Assembly: GCA_024638965.1 (NCBI GenBank)
Contig: JAHEJI010000027.1
Span: 1 to 39,721 of the forward strand
DNA length: 39,721 nucleotides
Direction: 5' to 3'
Source of the DNA: Planctomycetaceae bacterium
Lineage (GTDB): Bacteria > Planctomycetota > Planctomycetia > Pirellulales > Pirellulaceae
This document shows, one piece after another, positions 26,157 to 34,344 of this stretch (its first letter is position 1; the number at the start of each line of letters is the position of its first letter). The position numbers and the translations under genes were made by a program. The notes beneath the pieces are model-generated. The model ran no database searches and was not told the DNA's origin. It saw nothing but the letters and a program-made list of their open reading frames with translations.

Positions 26157-26999
26157 ATGCGAAAAATAGCCATTATCAATCAAAAAGGCGGCGTCGGTAA
26201 AACAACGACGGCCGTCAACCTTTGCGCGGCGTTGGCGGAAGCGGGTCAACGCGTCTGGCTGATCGATCTTGACCCTCAAGCCCACGCGTCGCTGCATCTC
26301 GGCTTTGCGCTCGAAGAAGGCTTGCCTTCCATGTATGACGTGTTGACGGAGCAGGTTCCGATCGAAGAAGTGCGACATCCCGTGGAAGACAATCTTTGGA
26401 TTTCTCCCTCTCACATTGATTTGGCCGCGGCAGAAATGGAATTGGCCGGTGAAGTCGGCCGCGAGATCATCCTCCGCAACCGAATCGAACAAGTTGAATC
26501 GGGTTTCGACTACATGATTTTCGATTGCCCGCCGTCGCTGGGCGTGCTGACGCTCAACGCGCTGACGACCGCGAACGAAGTCTTTCTGCCGCTACAGCCT
26601 CATTTTCTTGCCTTGCATGGTTTGAGCAAGCTGTTGCGAACCATTGATCTGGTCGCCCGACGGCTGAACCCGGGCCTGATCCTTTCGGGACTTGTTTATT
26701 GCATGTTTGACAGTGGCACACGATTGGCAAACGAAATCGTCAACGATGTCGATTTGTTTTTTGAAGAGCAAAGAACGGGCGACACGCCATGGTCTGAGAC
26801 GGTTAGTTTCGACACACGAATTCGCCGCAACATTCGCCTGGCCGAGGCGCCAAGTCACGGCGAGTCGATCTTCCAATACTCCCATAATAGCAATGGGGCT
26901 CAAGACTACCGTTCACTCGCCCAGGAAGTCTTGCAACAAACGCTGGACCGCATGAACGTACGACCCGAAATGGCGATCAACCCAGCCATAGTTCGATAG
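26157..26999 (+). CDS. ParA/Soj-family ATPase, orphan
   Basis: A 280-residue ATPase of the ParA/MinD group. The deviant Walker A motif KGGVGKTT spans residues 10-17, with signature lysines 10 and 15. LIDLDPQAHAS holds the Walker A' aspartates and FDYMIFDCPPSLG is Walker B. It should act in DNA or cargo positioning, working as an ATP-dependent nucleoid-bound dimer. No parB or parS-like gene is adjacent, so chromosome segregation is not certain; a role in positioning another complex is equally possible. The start ATG follows GGAG nine bases upstream. The C-terminus is slightly extended (RPEMAINPAIVR). Confidence 0.88.
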   Translation: MRKIAIINQKGGVGKTTTAVNLCAALAEAGQRVWLIDLDPQAHASLHLGFALEEGLPSMYDVLTEQVPIEEVRHPVEDNLWISPSHIDLAAAEMELAGEVGREIILRNRIEQVESGFDYMIFDCPPSLGVLTLNALTTANEVFLPLQPHFLALHGLSKLLRTIDLVARRLNPGLILSGLVYCMFDSGTRLANEIVNDVDLFFEEQRTGDTPWSETVSFDTRIRRNIRLAEAPSHGESIFQYSHNSNGAQDYRSLAQEVLQQTLDRMNVRPEMAINPAIVR

Positions 27000-27514
27000 G
27001 CCACCTCCGACCGAGGTGCAACCCGCGTCGCTCTTTTGACTCGTTTGTCTTCGATTTGATCGCGCCTTGTGCGACCGACACGTTCACAAGCCCTAGGGAT
27101 TTTGCGTGTCTTGCTGGGCTTTTGATGAAAGGCGCGAAGTTTGCAGAGGTTCTGTTGCCGAGTCTGTCCCAGACTCGGTCGCCGGGTCTCAGCCTGGGAC
27201 AGGCCGCCGGGTCTCAGCCTGGGACAGGCTGAGCTACAGCAACGCAACGTCTCAGCCTGGGACAGGCTGAGCTACAGCAACAATACACCGAATCGTGCCC
27301 GGCTTTTGAGAAATGCGACACTGCATACGACGCGAATTACCTATCACTGCCCTTAACGTCGTTCAAAGGCCGGGCTTCCTTTATCGTTCAAAGGCCATCA
27401 AACTTCGGTGAACTCTGCGTTGAGCGGATCTGCTCCATAGCCTGATGGCGGTGTTTCTACTACGATTGAAGGAGAAGATACGACGTCAAACTTCCGCAGA
27501 TTTTAGTTAATTAA
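27000..27514. other. Repeat-rich intergenic region upstream of sufE
   Basis: A 515-bp gap without a gene. It begins with a short hairpin CACCTC-cgacc-GAGGTG (27002-27018), a weak terminator candidate for parA without a T-tract. It contains the tandem paired-hairpin repeat at 27152-27281 (listed separately) and a 12-bp direct repeat, CGTTCAAAGGCC, at 27360-27371 and 27385-27396. The frame at 27141-27356 translates repeat DNA. Confidence 0.5.
27152..27281. repeat. Paired-hairpin repeat, copy 2, with tandem amplification of hairpin 2
   Basis: Hairpin 1 occurs once at 27158-27178 and is identical to copy 1. The GTCTCAGCCTGGGACAGGC unit then occurs three times, starting at 27186 (truncated after AGGC), 27211 and 27249. 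The last two carry the full GCTGAGCTACAGCAAC tail and are 38 bp apart; the first two are 25 bp apart. This suggests recent slippage or recombination within the element. Confidence 0.85.
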
Positions 27515-27946
27515 ATGCCCAAGTTTCCGCCCACGGTCGAAGAGCTGATTGAAGAATTCGACGAGTTGGAGGATTGGGACGAGCGTTACGACCTGATCAT
27601 CGATCTGGGACGCGAGTTACCCAAACTTCCCGACGAACTTCAATCCGAAGAAAACATCGTCAAAGGATGCATGAGCACGGTCTGGTTAGTCACCGAGGTC
27701 AAAGAAGAAGGTGACCAAAAACTGATCGAGATTCATGCCGATAGCGATTCGATTATTGTCAAAGGCCTGATTGTGATCTTGATGTCGTACTATTCTGGAA
27801 AACCGGCCGACTTCATTGTTCAAAACGATGCCGCCGAGTTTTTGGGAAATTTGGGTCTCGACCAACACCTCAGCCCGCAACGGCGAAACGGACTTTACGC
27901 GATGGTAAAACGCCTGAAGTTACTGGCGATGCAACATGCAAGCTGA
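27515..27946 (+). CDS. sufE: SufE-family cysteine desulfurase activator
   Basis: A 143-residue SufE protein that accepts persulfide sulfur from a SufS-type cysteine desulfurase and passes it to the Fe-S assembly scaffold. The acceptor Cys52 lies in KGCMSTVWL, the family's active-site loop. N-terminal ELIEEFDELEDWDERYDLII and C-terminal GKPADFIVQNDAAEFLGNLG and HLSPQRRNGL also match. No suf genes are adjacent, so it is a stand-alone copy. The ATG at 27515 follows an A/T-rich stretch with no clear Shine-Dalgarno. Confidence 0.93.
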   Translation: MPKFPPTVEELIEEFDELEDWDERYDLIIDLGRELPKLPDELQSEENIVKGCMSTVWLVTEVKEEGDQKLIEIHADSDSIIVKGLIVILMSYYSGKPADFIVQNDAAEFLGNLGLDQHLSPQRRNGLYAMVKRLKLLAMQHAS

Positions 27947-28015
27947 GCGGCTTTTGAAAAAGGATTTACTTTTTGATCTCAACATTGGGCCAGTCGTCGA
28001 GCCAAGAAACTGACT

Positions 28016-29059
28016 ATGAACATTAATGGACGAGTCATCAGCCAGTCGCAGAAGCCCTACATCATTGCCGAGATGTCTGGCAACCATAATCAATCATTGG
28101 ATCGTGCCAAAGAGATTGTCAGACAGGCTGCTCAAGCGGGTGCGGATGCCGTCAAGCTGCAAACTTACACCGCAGACACGATGACTCTCGATGTACAAGG
28201 GGAAGGATTTTCCATTACCGATGAGCGGAGTTTGTGGAAAGGCCGGACCCTGCACGCCCTTTATGCGGAGGCACATACGCCTTGGGATTGGCACCAACCA
28301 ATTTTTGAGCTTGCCAGGGAGCTTGGAATCGAGATCTTCAGCACGCCGTTTGATGAGTCGGCCGTCGATCTTCTAGAGGAACTTGGCGTTCATTGCTATA
28401 AGGTGGCTTCCTTTGAGAATACGGATATCCCGCTGATCACGAAGATCGCCAACACGGGAAAGCCGATGATCATTTCAACTGGCATGGCTGAGCTTTCTGA
28501 GCTTGATGAGTCAGTGCGTGCTGCGAGAGTTGCCGGGTGTCGCGATCTGGTATTGCTCAAATGTACGAGTACTTACCCCGCATCGCCGGAAAACACAAAC
28601 TTGAGGACGATTCCTGCTCTGCGAGAGATGTTTGGCTGTGAAGTGGGTTTGTCCGATCATACGATGGGGATTGGTGTCGCGGTTGCCAGTATCGCGCTGG
28701 GTGCTTCCGTCATTGAAAAGCACTTTACGCTCAGTCGAGCCGATGGTGGTGTTGACTCCGCGTTTTCGATTGAACCCGCTGAGTTGGATTTGCTGGTCGA
28801 GGAGGCTGAACGGGCGTGGCAAGCTCTTGGTCGAGTATCGTTTGGCCCGTCCAAAGCGGAGCAGGAGTCCCTCGCTTTTCGTCGCTCTCTTTACGTCGTT
28901 GACGATCTCGCGAAGGGAGCCGTTCTAACGGAACAAAACGTGCGTGCCATCAGGCCTGGTTTTGGACTCGCACCAAAACATATGGATACCGTTCTCGGCG
29001 TTCGCGTAACCAGGGACATCAAGCGCGGCACTCCGTTAAGTTGGGATATTATGCATTAG
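28016..29059 (+). CDS. pseI: Pseudaminic acid synthase-like protein (NeuB family)
   Basis: A 347-residue nonulosonic-acid synthase that condenses phosphoenolpyruvate with a 6-carbon amino sugar. Within the NeuB family, the segment SLWKGRTLHALYAEAHTPWD resembles the LWDGKTLYDLYEEAYTPWEW string of PseI, favouring pseudaminic acid over sialic or legionaminic acid. Other motifs are IIAEMSGNHNQS, ADAVKLQTYTADT, IFSTPFDESAVDLLEELG, YKVASFENTDIPLI, STGMAELSELDE and LSDHTMGIGVAVAS. A C-terminal SAF (antifreeze-like) domain begins near residue 288. It is followed by a GNAT gene at 117 bp, with a repeat copy in between. Other pse genes are absent from the window. Confidence 0.88.
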   Translation: MNINGRVISQSQKPYIIAEMSGNHNQSLDRAKEIVRQAAQAGADAVKLQTYTADTMTLDVQGEGFSITDERSLWKGRTLHALYAEAHTPWDWHQPIFELARELGIEIFSTPFDESAVDLLEELGVHCYKVASFENTDIPLITKIANTGKPMIISTGMAELSELDESVRAARVAGCRDLVLLKCTSTYPASPENTNLRTIPALREMFGCEVGLSDHTMGIGVAVASIALGASVIEKHFTLSRADGGVDSAFSIEPAELDLLVEEAERAWQALGRVSFGPSKAEQESLAFRRSLYVVDDLAKGAVLTEQNVRAIRPGFGLAPKHMDTVLGVRVTRDIKRGTPLSWDIMH

Positions 29060-29065
29060 GTTGTT

Positions 29066-29131
29066 CTGTTGCCGAGTCTGTCACAGACTCGGGCGCTACG
29101 TTTCAGCCTGGGACAGGCTGAGCTACCGTTA
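29066..29131. repeat. Paired-hairpin repeat, copy 3
   Basis: Hairpin 1 (29072-29092) is CCGAGTCTG-TCA-CAGACTCGG. Hairpin 2 (29102-29122) is TTCAGCCTG-GGA-CAGGCTGAG, with one G-T wobble at its base. The stem of hairpin 1 is unchanged while a loop base differs, so pairing is conserved. It sits 6 bp after the pseI stop and may end pseI transcription. Confidence 0.82.
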
Positions 29132-29176
29132 CGAAGCGGTCAATTTTTCAACAAACAAACTTCAGGAAGACTTGAA

Positions 29177-29617
29177 GTGTCGGGACCAATCGAGCTTAGA
29201 ACCGCAACGCTCAACGATGCAAAAACGCTGTATGACTGGCGTAATGATCCGCTGACCCGGAAAAATTCACTCAATCAGCAAGAAATCCCGTTTGCGAGCC
29301 ATCAAAGCTGGCTATCCGACGTGTTGCTCGACAAGGACCGTCATTTGCTGATCGCGCTCGATTCTTCCGGTGTCGCCGTTGGCACTGGCCGCGCAGATTT
29401 TGACGGCAAATTCTACGAACTCTCGTGGTCCATCGCACCCAACAAAAGAGGGCAAGGATTGGGCCAGAAACTTGTGCGAGCATTAACCGACCAGTTTCAG
29501 CCTGCCCAGGCTTCGATTCGCCAGGACAACATCTCCTCGATCAAGATTGCCGAAGCTGTCGGTTTTACCAGAGTGGCGGTGACCGATGACGGCGTCATGC
29601 TTTTTCAATTGGATTGA
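29177..29617 (+). CDS. GNAT acetyltransferase, PseH-like
   Basis: A 146-residue N-acetyltransferase. Seen directly: IELRTATLNDAKTLYDWRND, the HQSWLSDVL segment, a GNAT strand ALDSSGVAVGTGRAD, and the acetyl-CoA loop NKRGQGLGQKLV followed by ARIAEAVGF-like SIKIAEAVGFTRV. The opening and the H-x-x-W pattern resemble PseH, which acetylates a pseudaminic acid precursor, and similar domains fused to PseG. Its position after pseI supports a role in that pathway, but the substrate is an inference. I start at GTG 29177, behind AGGAAG at 29163-29168. An ATG frame from 29069 would translate the repeat and is rejected. It is convergent with the TPR gene at 26 bp. Confidence 0.82.
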   Translation: MSGPIELRTATLNDAKTLYDWRNDPLTRKNSLNQQEIPFASHQSWLSDVLLDKDRHLLIALDSSGVAVGTGRADFDGKFYELSWSIAPNKRGQGLGQKLVRALTDQFQPAQASIRQDNISSIKIAEAVGFTRVAVTDDGVMLFQLD

Positions 29618-29642
29618 GCCGTGGTCTTTTATATTCGCCAAG

Positions 29643-31112
29643 TTACTTGTTCGGGTCAGGTAATGAACCCGATGTTTTCTCATCGATTTCCTGCATTAGT
29701 TTGGTGGCCGCATTGCGATAAAGGAACAGACCCTTGGCATTTATCGCCGGCTCAAGAACGAGTTTTGCTTGTTGGGAGCTGCCGGATTCATGCATGATGG
29801 TGGCCAGGAAAAAAGCAATCTCGGGTGCAAGTTGAGGCGAACCAGCCGCGCGAGTGAGAAATGTCCTGGCTTGTTCCTTTTCGCCCAGCCTCCAAAGCAC
29901 CCATCCAAATGCCGCTTGGGCAATTTGGTTGTCGGGCAACGCCTGTAGGTTTCGTTGGGCGATTTGAGCGGCGAGCTTTCGCTTGTCTTCTGCCGCACTC
30001 TCGATCAGTGACAAAGCGTACATATTGGCCGCATCAAAACTGTTCGGTTGAAGTTCTATCAATTTCTTGTAATGTGCTTCAGCCAATTCATAGGTTTGCC
30101 CGGCAAAGGCCATTTGGCCTTTCAGCAAAACGGTTTGAGGTGTCTCACCAAGTTTAGATTCGATTATTTCGATTGCAGCATTGGCCTCTGTAAAGGCATC
30201 TTTGTTGATCGCATAGGTGGCGTATTGAAACTGAACCATTGGGTTATCGGGATAGGATTCGGCGGCTTTGATAATCCAAACCCCCGCCTCGTCGACTTTA
30301 CCGGTGTTTTGAAACCATTTAGCCATTACGATTTCAGGCAAATTCGATTCCGGGTTCTTTTCATTGAATGCTTTCAGCCGAGCGAAACTTGAATCATAGT
30401 TTCCGTCGAGGAAATCGAGTTCGGCTTTGGTGATCGGAACTTTATTGGCGTCTGGCGAGACGTTTTCCAGTTTTTCCAGGTTCGTTCGCGCCAAGTCGTA
30501 TTTTTTCTGCCTCATCATAATATCGACCATCGCATCATAATATCGACTTTTGAAATGTACTTCGTTTCGTTCAGAAAGCGGTTTGAGTTTCATTTTAAGA
30601 ACCGCCTTGTCGAGCAAGGCCAGCGCATCGGTATATCGTTTTTGCCCAATCGCCAGTCGAGCAAAGGCAAAATAGATTCCGGGGTAGTCTGGGTTCTTTA
30701 AGGCAGCATCCTCGAGAATCTGAAATCCTTGCGTCGAATTTCCAGCCGCAAAAACAAGACCTGCTTGAAGCAGCCCAACCGGTGGAAACGACGGATCGGC
30801 TTGCGCCAGTTTTTCGAATTGCCGATTTGCTTCGGGCATGTCGCCTTGGCGGAAAGCAGCCACCGCTTTTTCAACCCCTTTTTTCTGTGGGGAATCTGGG
30901 GCGAAGTCTCCCGGAATCAACACATCAAGTTCGGCGAACAATCGTTTCTGAATTTGTTGTTGACGATCCTGTTCCGGGGTCAACGCATTCGGCAATTGAT
31001 CACTCGATTCGTCCTGCGTCTGAGTCAATAAATCTTCTTGGGCGACTGAATTGACCGATACCGCGTAAGCGCAAACCAGCACAAGTCGGCCGATGATTTT
31101 TCGAGGATCCAT
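29643..31112 (-). CDS. Exported tetratricopeptide-repeat protein
   Basis: A 489-residue protein with a signal peptide (IIGRLVLVCAYAVSVNSVAQ, cleavage near residue 24). It carries about ten TPR-like helical hairpins. Recognisable units include AVAAFRQGDMPEANRQFEKL, ALALLDKAVLKMK, KYDLARTNLEKLENVSPDAN, AGVWIIKAAESYPDNPMVQF and TYELAEAHYKKLIELQPNSF. It is probably a periplasmic scaffold for protein interaction. Partners are unknown. AGAAAGAAG precedes the start. metF lies 30 bp upstream on the same strand, so they may be cotranscribed. Confidence 0.83.
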   Translation of the reverse strand: MDPRKIIGRLVLVCAYAVSVNSVAQEDLLTQTQDESSDQLPNALTPEQDRQQQIQKRLFAELDVLIPGDFAPDSPQKKGVEKAVAAFRQGDMPEANRQFEKLAQADPSFPPVGLLQAGLVFAAGNSTQGFQILEDAALKNPDYPGIYFAFARLAIGQKRYTDALALLDKAVLKMKLKPLSERNEVHFKSRYYDAMVDIMMRQKKYDLARTNLEKLENVSPDANKVPITKAELDFLDGNYDSSFARLKAFNEKNPESNLPEIVMAKWFQNTGKVDEAGVWIIKAAESYPDNPMVQFQYATYAINKDAFTEANAAIEIIESKLGETPQTVLLKGQMAFAGQTYELAEAHYKKLIELQPNSFDAANMYALSLIESAAEDKRKLAAQIAQRNLQALPDNQIAQAAFGWVLWRLGEKEQARTFLTRAAGSPQLAPEIAFFLATIMHESGSSQQAKLVLEPAINAKGLFLYRNAATKLMQEIDEKTSGSLPDPNK

Positions 31113-31142
31113 TGTCTTCTTTCTGTGTGCACCCGCTTCTAA

Positions 31143-32018
31143 TCAGCAAGCTGTGCGAGGTTTCGTTGCTTGGAGTATACGCGATGTGGCGTCCGATCGG
31201 TTCAAAACGTAAAAATGCAAACCAGGTACACCCTGCGCGATCAAATCCTGTGTTTGCGCGATCGCCTGTTCGACGCCGACCTCGAACTGCCACTCATTGT
31301 CGTCTTTTTCACTCAACCGATCAACAAATTTTTTGGGTAGTTGTGATCCACACAATGAAGTGATTCTCTGGATTTGACCCAGATTTGTAACGGGCAATAT
31401 TCCTGGAATGATTGGCACTGTGATGCCGATTTGTTGACACCGATCCCTAAATCGCCAAAAGTCAGTATTGTCATAAAAAAGCTGAGTCACCACGACACTG
31501 GCTCCTGCATCAACTTTTCGCTTCAAGTTCTCCAGATCCACTTCAAACGAGGGCGCTTCACGATGTTTTTCAGGATAGCCAGCGACCAGGATATCGAAAT
31601 TTTGAAAGTCGCGATGGATGAGTTCAACCAGTTCGTTGGCGTAACGGAATCCCCCCGCGGTTTGTTCAAATTCGGCTTTTCCCTCTGGCGGATCACCACG
31701 CAAGGCAACGATGTAGTCGACTCCGTATTCGCGTGCCCGGCCCAAGTACTTTCGCAAATCCTCTTCAGTGCTGCCAACAAGAGTCAGATGCGAAGCGACC
31801 GCGACACCAAATTGTTTTTTGACTTCAGCGACGATGGCAAGCGTTTTATCGCGCGTTGAGCCACCAGCACCGTAGGTACAAGTGATAAAATCTGGATCAA
31901 ATTGAACCAGCTTTTCGACGTTCCGGTAAAGCGCCCTTTCGCCCTTAGCTGTCCTGGGCGGAAACAACTCGCAAGACAAAACCATCTTTCCGGTGGCAAA
32001 CAATGAGGCTAGCGACAT
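31143..32018 (-). CDS. metF: Methylenetetrahydrofolate reductase
   Basis: A 291-residue flavoprotein that reduces 5,10-methylenetetrahydrofolate to 5-methyltetrahydrofolate for methionine synthesis. Matching segments are CELFPPRTAKGERALY, FITCTYGAGGSTRDKTLAIV, VASHLTLVGSTEEDLRKYLG, DYIVALRGDPPEG, AGYPEKHREAPSFEVDLENL, TQLFYDNTDFWRF, PIIPGILPV and the C-terminal GVPGLHFYVLNRS. AGAGAAAG precedes the ATG at 32018. The gene begins 143 bp downstream of the GlmU-like gene. No S-adenosylmethionine or B12 riboswitch was seen in that gap. Confidence 0.95.
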   Translation of the reverse strand: MSLASLFATGKMVLSCELFPPRTAKGERALYRNVEKLVQFDPDFITCTYGAGGSTRDKTLAIVAEVKKQFGVAVASHLTLVGSTEEDLRKYLGRAREYGVDYIVALRGDPPEGKAEFEQTAGGFRYANELVELIHRDFQNFDILVAGYPEKHREAPSFEVDLENLKRKVDAGASVVVTQLFYDNTDFWRFRDRCQQIGITVPIIPGILPVTNLGQIQRITSLCGSQLPKKFVDRLSEKDDNEWQFEVGVEQAIAQTQDLIAQGVPGLHFYVLNRSDATSRILQATKPRTAC

Positions 32019-32161
32019 CTACTTTCTCTACGGATCGACAGAAATGAAATGGTCCAGTTCAATTGATTGTCATCATTCCGCCAAATGATCATAGCCCCGC
32101 TGCAAAATCGTTTACAAGCAGAATAAAAAATCCATTCGCGGCACCCAACCCTGAGTCGTGC

Positions 32162-33409
32162 TCACAGCGAAAGCGGCGATTCGGACAGCTGCCGTTCGGG
32201 GGCAGTGGCTTGATACATATCGTGAATGAGTTGAATGTCAGAGGGACGCTGCTCGACATTTCGTCGTCGAAACATTCGTTTTTGAGTCGACACCATAACG
32301 GACGGTGGCAGCTCAGTCGTTTGGCCAAACGTACGAGCATAATTGACAAAGCTGGGGACGTTGGTCGTGATAAAACCGTACAACATGCTACATGCGCCAA
32401 TCGTCTTGCCCGTAAAGATGCCGGTGTTGATCGCGCTCTTGGCATAATCACCCATAATGCAGCCAATGAACTGCATGCCTGTCGCGACTTTCTCGTCTCG
32501 GTACCCCATGTTCACGTTGCCGTACGTGTTCTTCAGATCGCTATTGCAAGTTCCCGCGCCAAGATTAACCCAACTCCCCAGGTAACTGTGCCCAAGAAAA
32601 CCATGATGTTGCTTGTTGGAGTAACATTCGAAAACAGTCCCTTCAATCTCGCCGCCGATCTTCGTCGTGTGCCCAAGCGAAACACAGTCTTTGATGGCAG
32701 AATGTTCATTGACTTTTGAGCGTGGACCAATGTAAATCGGACCTCGCAAGAAACAAAACGGGCCAATTTGTGAACCCTCGTCAATCACAATCGGCCCCGC
32801 TTGCGAATCGGTAACAACGTGCTTTCCAATCTGGGCATTGCCCGCAATAAAAACACCCGCTTTAGTTTGCTGATAGTCGCCCGTCGCAATTCGATGGGCA
32901 ATGTTCTCTTGAAAACAATTCATGTTTTCACGAATCACATCGTGGGGATACTGAAACAGCCTTAACTCGAGCTCCACCATCTCGATGTGATCAATCGCGC
33001 CGTTGCAATAGTCTTCAATTGCGCTTGTTAAATCGGGCTTATCAACGATCTGGCCAGTCGGAATCAGGGCTGCAGCGATCGCCCACCCTGATCGAACAAC
33101 CTGCGGCATGGTCGAATCCAGCTTCGCGAAAGCTCTTAGCAGGCTAATGTTCGAAACAGAAGGCACCAAGCGGGCATTCACAACTAACGTCCATTCGGCG
33201 CTAGGATCGAGCTTCGTGTGCAGAGTCGGAAAATCAAGCCTCTGAATTGTCTCCAAATAGGGCCGCACGATTCCGACCAGGTGCCCTTTGAACTCCGAAA
33301 GCCAGTCAACCAGTCGATAGGCTGCACAAGTCACCGTATACGCCGCACGACCAGTTGTGATTGGAAACAGCTGTTCTGTGCCGGCGTCCTCGAAGACAAC
33401 AATATTCAT
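32162..33409 (-). CDS. GlmU-like sugar nucleotidyltransferase/left-handed beta-helix protein (TIGR03991-like)
   Basis: A 415-residue protein resembling the Bacteroidetes-type alternative GlmU (TIGR03991), which couples uridylyl- and acetyltransferase activities for UDP-GlcNAc. The N-terminus MNIVVFEDAGTEQLFPITTG aligns with that group but lacks the classical pyrophosphorylase loop LxxGxGxRM. The C-terminal half is a left-handed beta-helix (GVFIAGNAQIGKHV, GPIVIDEGSQIGPFCFLRGP, KVNEHSAIKDCVSLGH) with the acetyltransferase-like SYLGSWVNLGAGTCNSDLK. It may provide sugar nucleotides for cell envelope glycans. The substrate is inferred. The ATG at 33407-33409 is the first in frame. Confidence 0.78.
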   Translation of the reverse strand: MNIVVFEDAGTEQLFPITTGRAAYTVTCAAYRLVDWLSEFKGHLVGIVRPYLETIQRLDFPTLHTKLDPSAEWTLVVNARLVPSVSNISLLRAFAKLDSTMPQVVRSGWAIAAALIPTGQIVDKPDLTSAIEDYCNGAIDHIEMVELELRLFQYPHDVIRENMNCFQENIAHRIATGDYQQTKAGVFIAGNAQIGKHVVTDSQAGPIVIDEGSQIGPFCFLRGPIYIGPRSKVNEHSAIKDCVSLGHTTKIGGEIEGTVFECYSNKQHHGFLGHSYLGSWVNLGAGTCNSDLKNTYGNVNMGYRDEKVATGMQFIGCIMGDYAKSAINTGIFTGKTIGACSMLYGFITTNVPSFVNYARTFGQTTELPPSVMVSTQKRMFRRRNVEQRPSDIQLIHDMYQATAPERQLSESPLSL

Positions 33410-33723
33410 TAAGGCTTACTGGAAATTTCATAAAGAAATAGCAAACGGGCCGCATCTGGTATGTCTTCGTTGTATCAAATTCGACGCCCCTTCACAGCCA
33501 AAATCGCGGGCGCGCTTAGAGCGAAGTCAAAACAATCCGATCAGGTTAACTTTGCGGATGTTTTGGCAACTAGTGCGTTTCGCACGGACGTATACCGGTC
33601 GTGGCGCTCTGTTTGCCGGGTCGAAACCGACGAATAGACGCTAAACTTAAACCAAATCTAAAAAACCGATGCGCTCGCTGACACGAGAACATCGGTTTGG
33701 GTTTGTTCGGAATCCGTCGGTGA
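33410..33723. other. Intergenic gap holding the ompH terminator
   Basis: Besides the terminator at 33658-33698 I see no gene or repeat. The gap must also contain the promoter of the GlmU-like gene (-). No clear motif is visible. Confidence 0.4.
33656..33698 (-). terminator. Rho-independent terminator after the OmpH/Skp gene
   Basis: Outer arms AAACCGATG (33663-33671) and CATCGGTTT (33690-33698) pair perfectly, with inner CTCG/CGAG pairing (33674-33677 and 33684-33687). On the minus strand the stem ends in TTTTTT followed by AGATTT. It lies 26 bp after the gene's stop codon. Confidence 0.8.
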
Positions 33724-34344
33724 CTACTTGTTTTGAGTCCCGTTAACATCTGCGTTTGCGGACTGTGGATTGAGTGTATTGATGACCAACTTGGTCAAAT
33801 CCAATCTGTGGTGATAAACAACCGCGCGGTTCACGCCTTTGATGACTTCGCCCCGATTAAGTGGATCAATCTCGGAGCTATCAAAACGCAACACCAAAGA
33901 AACGCCGTGTTTCAGAGCAAGTTGTTCAACAATCTTCTGCATTTCGATGTAGGTCGCATAATAGATTTGTGCTTCCCGATTGAGGAGATCTGTTTCTGCC
34001 TGGCGAGCACGGGTTCGTAAGGCGGCCTGATCCTGCTCGATTTTGGCTTCCATCTGATTGCGTTCGGTTGTGCCGACTTCATATTGCGAGACCTGTTGAG
34101 CGCGAGCCCGCAGAGATTCTTGCTCGGATTGAATCTGAGCTTTGAGCGAATCGGCTTCAGATTTGATGTTTTGCATTCGTTGTTCGAAACTCGCATTCGC
34201 CTTGAATACTTTTGCGACATCGAGAACAGCGACGATACCACCCTCGGATTGACCCTCTTGAGCCGAAACGGCCGAGGACATCAGTGGCATTGAGACAGCT
34301 GCGACCAAAGCCACAACCAAAGTTTTTAGCATGAGCGATTTCAA
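33724..34344 (-). CDS. OmpH/Skp-family periplasmic chaperone
   Basis: A 206-residue exported protein of the OmpH/Skp family, which holds unfolded outer-membrane proteins in the periplasm. A signal peptide (TLVVALVAAVSMPLMSSAVSA, cleavage before QEGQ) precedes IVAVLDVAKVFKANASFEQR, the family's opening strand. The long alpha-helical arms follow (about 60-140, Gln/Glu/Arg-rich), then YIEMQKIVEQLALKHGVSLV. I use the TTG at 34344 because GGAGGA (34351-34356) is optimally spaced from it. The ATG at 34332 is 19 bases from that site. It has its own terminator. Confidence 0.85.
   Translation of the reverse strand: MKSLMLKTLVVALVAAVSMPLMSSAVSAQEGQSEGGIVAVLDVAKVFKANASFEQRMQNIKSEADSLKAQIQSEQESLRARAQQVSQYEVGTTERNQMEAKIEQDQAALRTRARQAETDLLNREAQIYYATYIEMQKIVEQLALKHGVSLVLRFDSSEIDPLNRGEVIKGVNRAVVYHHRLDLTKLVINTLNPQSANADVNGTQNK

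Noticed and set aside
27002..27018. Terminator for parA
   Set aside because: A 6-bp stem CACCTC/GAGGTG exists just after the stop but no T-tract follows, so I list it only as part of the gap.
27186..27281. CRISPR-like array of three short repeats
   Set aside because: The units are unevenly spaced (25 and 38 bp), the first is truncated, and the intervening bases are mostly repeat tail rather than unique spacers. No cas gene is nearby.
27141..27356. Open frame with repeated SAWDR/LGQAE-like strings
   Set aside because: It translates the paired-hairpin repeat array. The repeated peptide strings come from the DNA repeat, there is no domain, and similar strings appear wherever the repeat lies in frame (for example at 29061 and 29069).
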